Positions 17,392-26,377 are shown, counted from the stretch's first letter. The stretch is 64,000 bases of DNA from Coprococcus ammoniilyticus (GCF_025567345.1 NZ_JAOQJS010000003.1:124001-188000), one strand, 5' to 3'. Notes: generated by a model not told the origin, from the sequence alone. A program made the numbers and translations.

Positions 17392-18270
17392 TTATTCAAA
17401 ACTTTTACTGTTTATTTTTAATATAGATGATACATCACATAAATTATAAATTTTATTACCTTCTGTTAGAAATTGAAAGTCAACTGACATTTTAAAACAC
17501 TCACCTAATACATTTTCCATTCTATATGTAAACGATATAGAATCAATCTCCTTATTAATTATTTTTTTTACCAAATCATATTTAGTTGCATACACGCATA
17601 TAAGAGTAGCTCCTGGTTTAATGTCACAAGCCCGACATATCCATCCCTCATTTATATTTAGCTCACCATTTGTTTTTATATCCCTACAATTAAAATTCCT
17701 AATATTCTTCTCTCCATCGTTTTTAAATATATGCAAAAATGTATAATACTGATTAAAAATTTCTTTATTTGAAAGTAAATGCACATATGGATCTGTATCA
17801 CAAGTACTAATTTGAAAAACATCATTTTGTATATCAAATATTTTTTCAAATTCTTCATTATTAAAATTATAATAAATACAATCCATATTTGTTAATATCG
17901 GATGGTATTTCGCTGCTTCTATTTTTGAATTCAAATCAATCAATGAAACACTTTTAGTTGTTAATTCTTTCATCTCTTCCTGTAAATTTAAAAATCTTTT
18001 TTCAGATTGATCAGATAATTCTTTATATCTTTTATTTTGGTAAAAAGCAATACCTCCCAGCACTATCGTTCCAATTGCTCCAAGATATGAGCCTATAAAT
18101 CCGAACCATGTTTCTCTTGAAAGATAAATATGCAAATTAAACGGCCAAGAACTTTCATTTAAAATAATTCTTTCAAATATAAATGGTAAAATAATAATCA
18201 ATGTGACAATTATTATTGCAAAAACTATATTTTTAAATACTCTATTATTTACTTTATTTTCTTTTCGCAT
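17392..18270 (-). CDS. Two-TM membrane protein of unknown function
   Basis: The 292-aa protein has two hydrophobic segments (~14-32 and ~56-76), a short coiled region (KRYKELSDQSEKRFLNLQEEMKEL, ~78-105) and a soluble cytoplasmic domain of ~190 residues. No enzymatic motif is evident. Its strong A/T bias is like that of the adjacent ATPase gene and unlike rfbB, suggesting common acquisition. Proteins of this shape occur as membrane effectors or anchors in defence islands, but there is no direct support here. Confidence 0.6.
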   Translation of the reverse strand: MRKENKVNNRVFKNIVFAIIIVTLIIILPFIFERIILNESSWPFNLHIYLSRETWFGFIGSYLGAIGTIVLGGIAFYQNKRYKELSDQSEKRFLNLQEEMKELTTKSVSLIDLNSKIEAAKYHPILTNMDCIYYNFNNEEFEKIFDIQNDVFQISTCDTDPYVHLLSNKEIFNQYYTFLHIFKNDGEKNIRNFNCRDIKTNGELNINEGWICRACDIKPGATLICVYATKYDLVKKIINKEIDSISFTYRMENVLGECFKMSVDFQFLTEGNKIYNLCDVSSILKINSKSFE

Positions 18271-18629
18271 TCTACTCCAACATCATCTATTTTATATAAC
18301 GATTTTTTTATTTTATGGATTATAAATTAGAACAATATTTATTAAGACCTACATAAAAGAAATCCCCCTCTTTATTCGATACTATATTTTGATATTACCC
18401 TCATTCATATACAAAGTCAACATTCATCAATATAAAAATCTCCAAATTTCCATTTCATTATCTGCTGCTGTCAATTTATTTTTTCTTCTTGTACAACTAC
18501 TTTTATTTTTCTTCCACTTTTTGTCCTTACCATTTTCATACACAAATTCCTTTTCATCTTCATAATTCATTAGTATATCCCCATAACATCCTGAAATTAT
18601 TTCCATATACTCTAAATGCACGATAACAC
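18271..18629. other. AT-rich intergenic stretch with no convincing gene
   Basis: The minus strand has a 79-codon frame overlapping the rfbB 3' end that closes at 18427, rich in Lys/Asn/Glu with no motif or good ribosome site. I see no clear terminator or promoter. It may hold the remains of the gene that once followed rfbB. Confidence 0.4.
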
Positions 18630-19607
18630 TCACATCCTCCACCACTCCGGATGGCTGACATACCACTGAATCGTTTTCTTGATGCCATCTTCAAACTTCG
18701 TCTCCGGCAACCAGCCAAGCTCCTTATATATCTTTGACGCATCAATTGCATACCGCAGATCATGTCCTTTCCGATCCGCCACATAAGTGATCAGGCTCTC
18801 CGGTTTATTCAATTCTTTGCAGATCAAACGGACAATATCAATATTTCGCAGCTCATTATGTCCACCAACATTATAAATTTCTCCCGGAGTTCCGGCATGA
18901 ATAATCCGGTCGACCGCTTTGCAATGATCCTCTACATATATCCAATCCCGGACATTTATACCTTGTCCGTATACCGGAAGCGGCTGATCTGCCAATGCCC
19001 GTGTTATCATTAGTGGAATCAACTTCTCCGTAAACTGATATGGTCCGTAGTTATTGGAACATCTGCTGATCGTCACCGGAAGTCCATAGGTTCTGTAATA
19101 AGACATAGCAAGCAGATCCGCTGCGACCTTTGAACTGCTATATGGCGAACTGGTACATAATGGCGTTTCTTCCGTAAATAACAGATCCGGTCTGTCAAGC
19201 GGCAAATCTCCGTATACTTCGTCCGTGCTGATCTGATGAAACCGCCCCACCTGATACTTGATACACGCATCCATCAAAACCGCTGTTCCTTTTATATTGG
19301 TATCAAGAAAAATTTCCGGCGACTCAATAGAACGATCCACATGTGACTCCGCAGCAAAATTTACAACCACATCCGGATGTTCCTCTTCAAACACCTTATA
19401 AACAGCATTCCGGTCACATATATCTGCCTTATAAAAACGGAAATTCGCTTCCTCCATAAGCGGTTGTAATGTTGCAAGATTCCCCGCATAGGTAAGCTTA
19501 TCCAAACAAATAATCCTGTAGTCCGGATATTTTCTCTTCATGTAAAATATAAAATTACTGCCTATGAATCCGGCTCCACCGGTCACTATTATTGTTTTGA
19601 TTCTCAT
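18630..19607 (-). CDS. rfbB: dTDP-glucose 4,6-dehydratase
   Basis: This NAD-dependent short-chain dehydrogenase/reductase converts dTDP-glucose to dTDP-4-keto-6-deoxyglucose, the second step of dTDP-L-rhamnose synthesis for surface polysaccharides. The 325-aa product has the nucleotide-binding TGGAGFIGSNF motif (~residue 10), NFAAESHVDRSI, STDEVYGDL and the catalytic YSSSK (Tyr ~160). Length and motifs are those of RmlB. The other rml genes are not adjacent; it is probably a member of a broken exopolysaccharide locus whose other remains lie at 25.2-26.25 kb. Confidence 0.95.
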   Translation of the reverse strand: MRIKTIIVTGGAGFIGSNFIFYMKRKYPDYRIICLDKLTYAGNLATLQPLMEEANFRFYKADICDRNAVYKVFEEEHPDVVVNFAAESHVDRSIESPEIFLDTNIKGTAVLMDACIKYQVGRFHQISTDEVYGDLPLDRPDLLFTEETPLCTSSPYSSSKVAADLLAMSYYRTYGLPVTISRCSNNYGPYQFTEKLIPLMITRALADQPLPVYGQGINVRDWIYVEDHCKAVDRIIHAGTPGEIYNVGGHNELRNIDIVRLICKELNKPESLITYVADRKGHDLRYAIDASKIYKELGWLPETKFEDGIKKTIQWYVSHPEWWRM

Positions 19608-19672
19608 ATGTCTATCCCATCATGTATATATTTTATGTATGACTTTCAGTTACTCTCAGTAGAACTTTGAAA

Positions 19673-21976
19673 TCAAATATCTTTGTTCTCCGCTTCTGAA
19701 GCCACACATTTATACAATGCATAAGCTCCAAGCGTGAAACCATCATCAATCTTCCCTTTATTTATCCAGGACGTCAACTCACGGTCACTAAGCTGTTCAA
19801 TGGCTACTATGCCTTCATGATCCTCGACCAATTCCACTGAATCTATATCGACACTGTACACATATGCACATCCGCCGGTCAATCCGCTGTCAGCAACAAT
19901 CCGTCCAAGAAATACCGGTGATTTCGTGATGACAGCATGGATTTCCTCCTGTAACTCACGGATCGCATTGTCAGCAGGAGTCTTGTCATCCACCTCTGCA
20001 AATCCCCTTGGGAAAGCATATTGCATACGTCGAATCGCATGCCGATACTGCTTTAACAACACAAATGTTCCTTTATATCTCGCAATGATCACAACACCAT
20101 TTTTACCTGTTGGTAGTACACGCTCATATGGGAAAATGCCATTTTCGCCCTCAATTGGATCTACGATCATAGTATTGTATTTGCTCTGATATACCAATCC
20201 ATACTTCCGGTGAAATAATTCTTCCTGCCGGATCAATTGTGCGGTCAGATCACTATCTTCCACATTCGCAATAGGATAAATGGAAGATTCAGCAAAACAC
20301 TTTTTAGGTTCTGGTTCTGATTTGCGTAATGCCCGATATTTCTTTAATTCTGCCGGACAAATATAGGGAATCGTTTTCCCTACATTATATGGTTCTGTCT
20401 GTTCTGTCTGCACCTTGTCTGAACAAGAATAGGCTGTAAATTTACGCTGGCAGATCCGCCATCCATCTACAACTGACTCTCTGATCTTTGCCAGAGCATC
20501 TGATAATGGTAAGAGCCTAGGAAATTTCAAAGAAATTATCGTTGAAAGCATCTCTGTTACAAACAACCAGACAATTGTCTCAATCACACTGAGCAGTGCT
20601 GTATTAAAGGAAATAATCCCTTCCATCATACTTTGTAATTTATTGAATCCAAGCTCAATGCCACATGCCACAATAATGCAAAGCGCAGCCATTCCAAACC
20701 CATGTGCAATTTTTCCTATTATATTTCTCTTATTCTGCCTGCGTTGCTCCTCATCCTTATATTCATAACGATAAACAACCTGGTCATTCGTTTCATCTGC
20801 ACGCCCAGCCTGTGAATAATCGATATATTCTACAAGACGGACTACACGGTCTAACTGCTTATATAATTGATCATCCTTGTCAGCAAACGACTCAAACTTA
20901 TTTGTCTCATCCGTTAAGAAACGATCCTTCGCTCCTGCTCCATTCCTCCAAGTTTTAGCAAATCTGCCAAAGAAATCCACACAGAAGCTTGACTTGTCCC
21001 CTGATTCCCGCCAAAGTTCATCCACATTATAATGCTTGGAAATATTGCAAATACTATTCTCACATGCATAATTATAACAAAGATCAACTATAACCTCTGC
21101 ATACTGATATGAAAGTTCATCTGCACTACTTTCAGGTACAGTCTGCCATGCTTTTTTAATTTCACGAATATATACTGAACGATTATTATTATTTTTTTGC
21201 CAGGCTTCCAATTTCTCCAATATTCCAAGTGAACGCCGAAAGGCTTCCGCATCTACATTTATCAGTTTATCATCCGGAAGATCTTTAAAAGCTAAAACAG
21301 CAGCCATGAAATTTACAAATTTCAACTCTTTATATTCCGATTCATTTCTTGGATCCAAATAAATATCAGGCAGCATACTGATTCGCAATACCGTTGACAG
21401 TAAACCTCTCAGATTCTTTAAAATATTCTGGTATGTTCCTAATTGATAATTACGATCCTTCTCGGACAGATAATCAACAGGCTGTTCCTCCCCATTTATT
21501 ACTTCCACAAATAAATCTTCCAGCTTATCTTTTTCCCGGTCATCCAAATTATCTTTTGTATATTCATTCAATTCTGAAAGATCGGAGTATGTCAAACAAC
21601 GTTTCATCAAGGCAAGCAGACGTTTCTGGCTATATTTAATCGGAATTGCTGAATATATAAATTCCTTATCCGCATCAATCGAATTCAACAAATACTGGGA
21701 AACGGTACGGATATCTCCAAACCGGGAAATACGGATGGCACCCATTTCAAATAACCGGATCAACTTCTCTTCATATTTATCATTACAAAGCAGGCTGAAA
21801 AAGCCGCGCGAATCAACCAACTGGTTGTATGTCATAACAACCACATTTCCGTTTAAAACAATCTCGTCTAATAAGGCATTCTGTGCAATCTCAATCTCCT
21901 CATCTGTTTTTCGAACAGAATCCAATTCAAATAAATATACATTTTTTCTTATCTGTGGTTTTCTTTTATCTTTCAT
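19673..21976 (-). CDS. Large membrane protein with C-terminal Nudix hydrolase domain
   Basis: The start at 21976 (MKDKRKPQIRKN) is favoured by AGGA nine bases upstream; an in-frame ATG at 22003 lacks one. Of 767 residues, ~1-400 form an unrecognised helical domain beginning VYLFELDSVRKTDEEI, ~415-490 hold two or three membrane segments (AALCIIVACGIELGF; LLSVIETIVWLFVTEML), and ~570-760 a Nudix domain. The Nudix core is GFAEVDDKTPADNAI then RELQEE, so the REx2EE residues are intact although the G-to-R spacing is one longer than the standard box. It may cleave ADP-ribose or another nucleoside diphosphate derivative at the membrane. The fusion is unusual and the N-terminal domain could be a sensor. 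Confidence 0.7.
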   Translation of the reverse strand: MKDKRKPQIRKNVYLFELDSVRKTDEEIEIAQNALLDEIVLNGNVVVMTYNQLVDSRGFFSLLCNDKYEEKLIRLFEMGAIRISRFGDIRTVSQYLLNSIDADKEFIYSAIPIKYSQKRLLALMKRCLTYSDLSELNEYTKDNLDDREKDKLEDLFVEVINGEEQPVDYLSEKDRNYQLGTYQNILKNLRGLLSTVLRISMLPDIYLDPRNESEYKELKFVNFMAAVLAFKDLPDDKLINVDAEAFRRSLGILEKLEAWQKNNNNRSVYIREIKKAWQTVPESSADELSYQYAEVIVDLCYNYACENSICNISKHYNVDELWRESGDKSSFCVDFFGRFAKTWRNGAGAKDRFLTDETNKFESFADKDDQLYKQLDRVVRLVEYIDYSQAGRADETNDQVVYRYEYKDEEQRRQNKRNIIGKIAHGFGMAALCIIVACGIELGFNKLQSMMEGIISFNTALLSVIETIVWLFVTEMLSTIISLKFPRLLPLSDALAKIRESVVDGWRICQRKFTAYSCSDKVQTEQTEPYNVGKTIPYICPAELKKYRALRKSEPEPKKCFAESSIYPIANVEDSDLTAQLIRQEELFHRKYGLVYQSKYNTMIVDPIEGENGIFPYERVLPTGKNGVVIIARYKGTFVLLKQYRHAIRRMQYAFPRGFAEVDDKTPADNAIRELQEEIHAVITKSPVFLGRIVADSGLTGGCAYVYSVDIDSVELVEDHEGIVAIEQLSDRELTSWINKGKIDDGFTLGAYALYKCVASEAENKDI

Positions 21977-22063
21977 AATAATGTATCCTACTCTCTCGTT
22001 CATTCTACAATAAGTGGCTCAAAAAGATGTTGCATTTGCCCTATAATTCACCATATAAAAACT

Positions 22064-23482
22064 CTATTTATAAATCGAATCCAAAGTGAGTAATACAACC
22101 TCTTCATCTGATAATGATTCAAACCAATCTGTATATCCCGCTAATGAAAATAATATATATTTCGAAACCTTATACTTAGCAGGTAAAAGTTTTCCTCTAC
22201 TAACCAAGGTTTCATATATAGATTTATCAATCTTTTCATTTTTGAACTTACATTCTCCAACAAGCGCTTTTTTGTCTACCTCTGACAAAGCAACAACATC
22301 TATGTCTACAGATTGTGTTCTCATATTGCCCTGCTTATCCTTAATATTCTCTACTCCCCACCATGTTCCTACAGAAGTGATAAAGCAACCATATTCTCCT
22401 ATAATTCCATTCTTCAAGGTATAATATCTGCACATATCTTCAAACACTGTCCCCATAAAAGAATGTAAAATTGGTTTTACTGCTTTTTGATAATATATCT
22501 CGCCTTGTCCTATTTCAATGACACTGGTTGCTTTTGGAATAAACTCATACCAGAACTTAAACATGTAATCTTTCAAAACATACTGCGTTTTTTTCTTATT
22601 CTTCTCCTCTGTAATACATTTTTTCTTTTCAACTAATCCAACACTGATCAACTTATCTAACGAATACAATACTGTTGGTTCTTTCTCACCAATTTTTGCT
22701 GCAATCGTATTTAGTGTATTATTACCAGAAGCAATTTGTTCAACAATATTATTTACTATTGTTATATCTGAAAATTCCTGCATCAACATATTTCTTGTTT
22801 CATCATACAGATATCCATCCTTCTTAAAAAATAATCTTACGATATTTTCATCAATACTCTTTCTTGAATCAATCATTGACAAATACTTTGCAACACCACC
22901 GGTAATACCATAACAAATTGCTTTATCCTCATTTGAATAATTCGGAACAAATTTAGCTGCATCTAAATAGTCAAATACCTCTAATTTAATTTGCGAATCT
23001 CTTCTTCCAAACAAAGGACTCTTTTCGCTAAGTACCTTCTTTTCCATAAAACTGAGTGCTGAACCACATAAAATAATTTTTAAATTTTTATTTTTCCAAA
23101 CAGTATCTATATATTTCTGCAATACAGATAAAAGTGCATCGTCTTTTTCTGCCCAATACGGCAATTCATCTATTACAAGAATCAACTTATCATTGCCCAT
23201 ATTTTTATCAATAAAATCAAATACCGCCTCGATCGTATTAAAACTAACATCTTCCACACCAGGCATAAATAAATCCAAAACCTGTTTTGAAAATAATTCC
23301 AGGTTCCTATTTTTGCCAACCTTGGTCGCAGTATAAAATATAGTTTTCTTATCTTTGATGAATTCTGCAATAAGTGTAGACTTTCCAATACGTCTACGAC
23401 CATATATAACTGTCATGCCAATTCCATCTTTGTCATAAAATTCTTTCAAAGATGCCAATTCTCTTTCTCTTCCAATAAACAT
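22064..23482 (-). CDS. ATPase_2 / DUF234 family protein
   Basis: The 472-aa product has the classic start MFIGRERELASLKEF, Walker A GRRRIGKST (29-37), Walker B ILVIDELPYW (101-110), a winged helix (~250-290), and a C-terminal DUF234 part with SVDIDVVAL and VGECKF, which form the D…ExK core of a restriction-like nuclease fold. Such 'archaeal-type' ATPases are frequent in genomic islands; their cell role is not established. It is a separate unit downstream of the toxin-antitoxin locus. Confidence 0.88.
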   Translation of the reverse strand: MFIGRERELASLKEFYDKDGIGMTVIYGRRRIGKSTLIAEFIKDKKTIFYTATKVGKNRNLELFSKQVLDLFMPGVEDVSFNTIEAVFDFIDKNMGNDKLILVIDELPYWAEKDDALLSVLQKYIDTVWKNKNLKIILCGSALSFMEKKVLSEKSPLFGRRDSQIKLEVFDYLDAAKFVPNYSNEDKAICYGITGGVAKYLSMIDSRKSIDENIVRLFFKKDGYLYDETRNMLMQEFSDITIVNNIVEQIASGNNTLNTIAAKIGEKEPTVLYSLDKLISVGLVEKKKCITEEKNKKKTQYVLKDYMFKFWYEFIPKATSVIEIGQGEIYYQKAVKPILHSFMGTVFEDMCRYYTLKNGIIGEYGCFITSVGTWWGVENIKDKQGNMRTQSVDIDVVALSEVDKKALVGECKFKNEKIDKSIYETLVSRGKLLPAKYKVSKYILFSLAGYTDWFESLSDEEVVLLTLDSIYK

Positions 23483-23699
23483 TTAACGATCTCCCTCTGA
23501 TGTGCTTTTATTCAAATCGCTTTTAATAAAATCAATTTGAATAAAATATAACATATGATATATTATATAGCAACGTTTTTTATATATTCAAAAATTCAAA
23601 AAAATAATTATTAACTAATTTTTTCAAAGCTCAAATGTCATGAGTGAATAGGTCTGTTATCAGCCTTTCCGTTAACACTTGAAATCAACTTCTGTTTAT

Positions 23700-23808
23700 G
23701 ATATCATCAAACTATAAAAGGTGCTACCGATAGACGGCTAGCCTCTTAGTTATTTAGCAATAAACGATCGCCAAGTCCTACGAAAACTAACGGCGGTCGT
23801 TTTTGTTT
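23700..23808 (+). ncRNA. Candidate antisense antitoxin RNA (type I TA)
   Basis: The plus strand contains structured sequence (GGTGCTACCGATAGACGGC followed by TAGCC) and ends in a hairpin, ACGATCGCC at 23764-23772 pairing with GGCGGTCGT at 23792-23800, followed by five T. The 3' end overlaps the end of the small membrane-peptide gene on the minus strand. This convergent layout with a shared hairpin is that of clostridial type I modules such as the RCd RNAs of C. difficile. The 5' end is a guess. Confidence 0.5.
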
Positions 23809-23939
23809 GTGTTATTATGTTCTTCATCTTCTTTCCTGCATAGAAATCTTTCGATCTTCTCAACAAGTTTTCCAACTGCAATTCCGGCTATAAAAATAGT
23901 AAGAATAAATCCTACCAAACTTATGTACTCCATCATCAT
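23787..23939 (-). CDS. Small membrane peptide, putative type I (holin-like) toxin
   Basis: The 50-aa product begins at one of three consecutive ATGs (23939, 23936, 23933) ten or more bases after a strong AAAGGAGGG site. It has one hydrophobic helix (YISLVGFILTIFIAGIAVG) and a very polar, basic C-terminus (HNNTNKNDRR). This matches putative holin-like type I toxins in size and layout. Its stop codon lies within the hairpin that terminates the opposing RNA. Membrane damage when over-produced is known for the class and inferred here. Confidence 0.6.
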   Translation of the reverse strand: MMMEYISLVGFILTIFIAGIAVGKLVEKIERFLCRKEDEEHNNTNKNDRR

Positions 23940-24156
23940 AATCACACCACCCTCCTTTCCCATACGGAGGGCTTTTGTAACAGTCCCTCCTTTGTGCAAG
24001 AGGGCCAGCCGCCTACCATCTCAATAGGTTACAATAGACTTTCATCCACCTTAACCTAAGGATAGCACCCATAAACATTATAGAACAAATGTTCTTGTCG
24101 TGCAAGTATTTTCTAAAACCAGAAAAGTCCCTCACCTCTCGGCAAAGGACTTATCT

Positions 24157-24396
24157 TTCAATCCGACTATTTATATATCCCATATCGGTCAGCGGTAAAC
24201 CATTCTGATCTATCTTTTTATTACCACATGAAAACGCCTGAAGACTATTAATATCTTCATGGTTAACTGAAACATATTTTACTTTACATCTTCACCAAAC
24301 AAATACTTCAACATATCCCCACAAATTTTAAAATCTATCCAGTTCCGTAATTCTTCTACTGTAAATTCATCTGCTACATTTCTAATACAGTACTTT
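24157..24396 (-). pseudogene. Gene fragments without start codons
   Basis: Directly after the stop at 24397 another frame reads CKKYCIRNVADEFTVEELR…GDMLKYLFGEDVK to ~24287, with a stop just upstream and no start. This may be the original C-terminus of the preceding gene after a frameshift. A further frame, reading VNHEDINSLQAFSCGNKKID and so on to ~24157, resembles the N-terminal part of a GNAT acetyltransferase. The segment therefore contains decayed coding DNA. The rest of 24.0-24.15 kb is intergenic. Confidence 0.4.
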
Positions 24397-24750
24397 TTAC
24401 AGCCATTCCAGTTCTTCCAAACTTAGTTTCTCTAACATAGCTCTTGTTTCCGCTCTTTTCTGAACCCCTATAACATATCTTCCAGTTTTCTCATCCATCA
24501 TGAATCCAATTGCCAGCAGCAGCTTTCTCGCATGATATTCGTCAAAATCCAATAATTCCTGTATCGCCAAAACACTACATTCGCCTGTACTGATAATCGC
24601 ATCCAACTGTTGAATCACCGAAATCTTTTTCTCTTCATAATACGGAGCTACTGCACACAAAGCATCTATCAACACTTGCCCTATATCTAATGGTACTCCC
24701 AATTCCGGACTTTTATTTCTGAGTATACTAATAGCAATATTAACTGCCAC
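24397..24750 (-). CDS. Unknown 117-aa protein, perhaps truncated by a frameshift
   Basis: The GTG start at 24750 has GAGG four bases upstream, and that site overlaps the stop of the preceding gene, so the two are coupled. The product is mostly helical (ELGVPLDIGQVLIDALCAVA; ISVIQQLDAIISTGE; LLDFDEYHARKLLLAIGFM), resembling a small winged-helix or scaffold domain, and ends EKLSLEELEWL. A coding-looking continuation exists in another frame just beyond. No family is recognised. Confidence 0.6.
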   Translation of the reverse strand: MAVNIAISILRNKSPELGVPLDIGQVLIDALCAVAPYYEEKKISVIQQLDAIISTGECSVLAIQELLDFDEYHARKLLLAIGFMMDEKTGRYVIGVQKRAETRAMLEKLSLEELEWL

Positions 24751-24756
24751 TGTACC

Positions 24757-25089
24757 TCATACTCGTCCATGTCCACTTGCAGCAGGCAGTCCCGTTTCGT
24801 ACTCAATTCCTTCTTGCAAACACGCTGGATGAGTTACCAAAAAATCTTCTAATGTAACCCGATTATATGGCACATTCCACTCTAACTGCCCTTCTATAAT
24901 CATATATGGAAATGTATCATTCAATAACTGGCAGCCGTCATCCATATAATAGTTAAAAAATGTCGAAGTCATACCACTAGATCTCACCACATCCAATAAC
25001 GGAAACTTCTGTTGTTCTTCTAATTCAATATTTATCAAATCCATCTGATCTAATACATGTCTAGTCACTAATAATTTTTTATCTGCCAT
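24757..25089 (-). CDS. Unknown 110-aa protein, first of a two-gene unit
   Basis: The start at 25089 (MADKKLLVTRHV) has AGGAGG right upstream; an ATG at 25107 is less well placed. The acidic protein (LDQMDLINIELEEQQKFPLL; MDDGCQLLNDTFPYMIIEGQ) contains no known motif. It is coupled to the next gene. Two small coupled genes of this kind often form a toxin-antitoxin or immunity pair, but nothing in the sequence proves it. Confidence 0.6.
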   Translation of the reverse strand: MADKKLLVTRHVLDQMDLINIELEEQQKFPLLDVVRSSGMTSTFFNYYMDDGCQLLNDTFPYMIIEGQLEWNVPYNRVTLEDFLVTHPACLQEGIEYETGLPAASGHGRV

Positions 25090-25249
25090 CTTCCCTCCTG
25101 ATTCCATTATCTATAAATACAACCACTTGCATTTTTCATATGTATCAACCAAATTCCAACGGTAATACCATGTGGATTCCCGCTTCTTGTGGGCATAAAA
25201 TGCCCCGACTTACATTGAAAAAAGCAAAACAAATTTAAAATATGAAATA

Positions 25250-25426
25250 CTAAACTTGAAATTTCCATGATGATTTTGCTAGAACAATTTCAGAAAAAGC
25301 CATTTTCTTGAAATTTCTTATTACCTCAAGATGAAACGTATCGAATATCCCGACATTCTTCGTAAAGACACCTAATAGCTTAACTATCCGCACTAAATCG
25401 ATGATACTTTTTATATAAAAATCCAC
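25250..25426 (-). pseudogene. 58-codon relic after the pyruvyl transferase fragment
   Basis: A frame with a GTG at 25426 runs to 25250 (…IIDLVRIVKLLGVFTKNVGI…KKMAFSEIVLAKSSW…). It overlaps the end of the pyruvyl transferase fragment in a different frame and has no ribosome site. It is probably the tail of another exopolysaccharide-locus gene joined by deletion. The family is not recognised. Confidence 0.35.
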
Positions 25427-25830
25427 TCATCTCTAGCATTTAAAAAATTGAATACATATCCATCATCAACCACACCTGGTTTCCAGATCTGATCGCTTCC
25501 ACTTATAAAAATATCATATTCCTTTTTACACTCAGAAATTGTTTCTTCTGTATAAACTTTAGAATGCCTAATAGATTTTTCTCTAAATTCCGATACTTTT
25601 TCTGTACGCAAATTCAAGCATTCTGAATACCGCTTTGCAAAGAATCTTGTTACTATCTTAGAATATACGCGCCATACAACTTCAGCAATGCCCATTTTTA
25701 CAATAAGGACTTTATTTGCATTCATTTTTCTCACTCTCATATAAACCGATATGGTACCACTCCATAGAATTCTGCTGCTTTGGTTATCGTCAGCCAAACA
25801 AAGTAAAAGCCAAACATAAAATATATGCAA
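25411..25830 (-). pseudogene. Polysaccharide pyruvyl transferase, fragment
   Basis: Residues ~90-139 contain the family hallmark FISGSDQIWKPGVVDDGYVF found near the middle of CsaB/WcaK-type pyruvyl transferases, which add ketal pyruvate to surface polysaccharides. A whole enzyme has ~350-400 residues; here only ~100 native residues remain and the C-terminal half is gone. The first ~35 residues overlap the polymerase fragment and are probably not native. Confidence 0.7.
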
Positions 25831-26021
25831 GCTCTAACAATTGGCTTATTGGATTTCAACTTCATTGAACTGATTGCATAAGGGCAAAGAATCAAAACAA
25901 AAGGTGTAAAGTATAGCGAAAATCTGTTCAGAATATTCATGCGAAAAATCAGCAAGTTAAATGTCGACGCTATCAAAACCATGTATAGTAAAAAACTCTC
26001 ATTTTTCGCCAAACAATACAT
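25737..26021 (-). pseudogene. EpsG/O-antigen polymerase-like membrane protein, C-terminal fragment
   Basis: The 94-aa frame has three hydrophobic segments with the arrangement seen at the end of EpsG-type polymerases (LNRFSLYFTPFVLILCPYAI, then a final helix ending WLTITKAAEFYGVVPYRFI). Whole proteins have ~350 residues. It overlaps the pyruvyl transferase fragment, as expected after in-cluster decay. Confidence 0.55.
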
Positions 26022-26034
26022 ACTCTCATCACCT

Positions 26035-26250
26035 TTAAAAAGATGCTTTTACAAGACTCCATTCATCGATATACTTACGGTCTAATCTTACAACCTCATC
26101 GAAATCCGTGATATTACTTCTTCCGCTGACTTGCCAGAGTCCTGTGATACCCGGTTTGATCGCCATACGTCCTCTATGATGGGCGGAATACTTCTCCCAT
26201 TCGTCCTCTGTTGGCGGTCTGGTTCCGATCAGACTCATATCACCTCCTTA
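26035..26250 (-). pseudogene. Priming sugar-phosphate transferase (WcaJ-like), truncated both ends
   Basis: The signature GGDMSLIGTRPPTEDEWEKY, then MAIKPGITGLWQVSGRS, is that of the catalytic domain of undecaprenyl-phosphate sugar transferases. Codons GGA GGT GAT before the ATG at 26238 still encode the native GGD but follow a stop, so the N-terminal ~120 or more residues are lost. The C-terminus is cut after DEWSL. The break on the N-terminal side faces the recombinase element, consistent with insertion into this gene. Confidence 0.75.
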
Positions 26251-26326
26251 TGTCAACTCAGGAACAACTTTTTTCAAAAATATCTCATAAAGCACAGTAT
26301 TATCAACTTACCCTCAAAATAAGCAC

Positions 26327-26358
26327 AAAAAAAGAACCCCTGATTTCTCAGAAGTCCC
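26327..26358 (-). terminator. Terminator of the recombinase operon
   Basis: The minus-strand transcript forms an 11-bp stem (GGGACTTCTGA with TCAGGGGTTC, G-U pairs allowed) around a GAAA loop, followed by seven U. It lies 20 bases after the last gene of the operon. Confidence 0.75.
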
Positions 26359-26377
26359 AAATTCTTCGATTCTATGT

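Noticed and set aside
18427..18666. 79-codon minus-strand ORF overlapping the end of rfbB
   Set aside because: Overlaps a firm gene, has no ribosome site or recognisable pattern; noted only as content of the gap.
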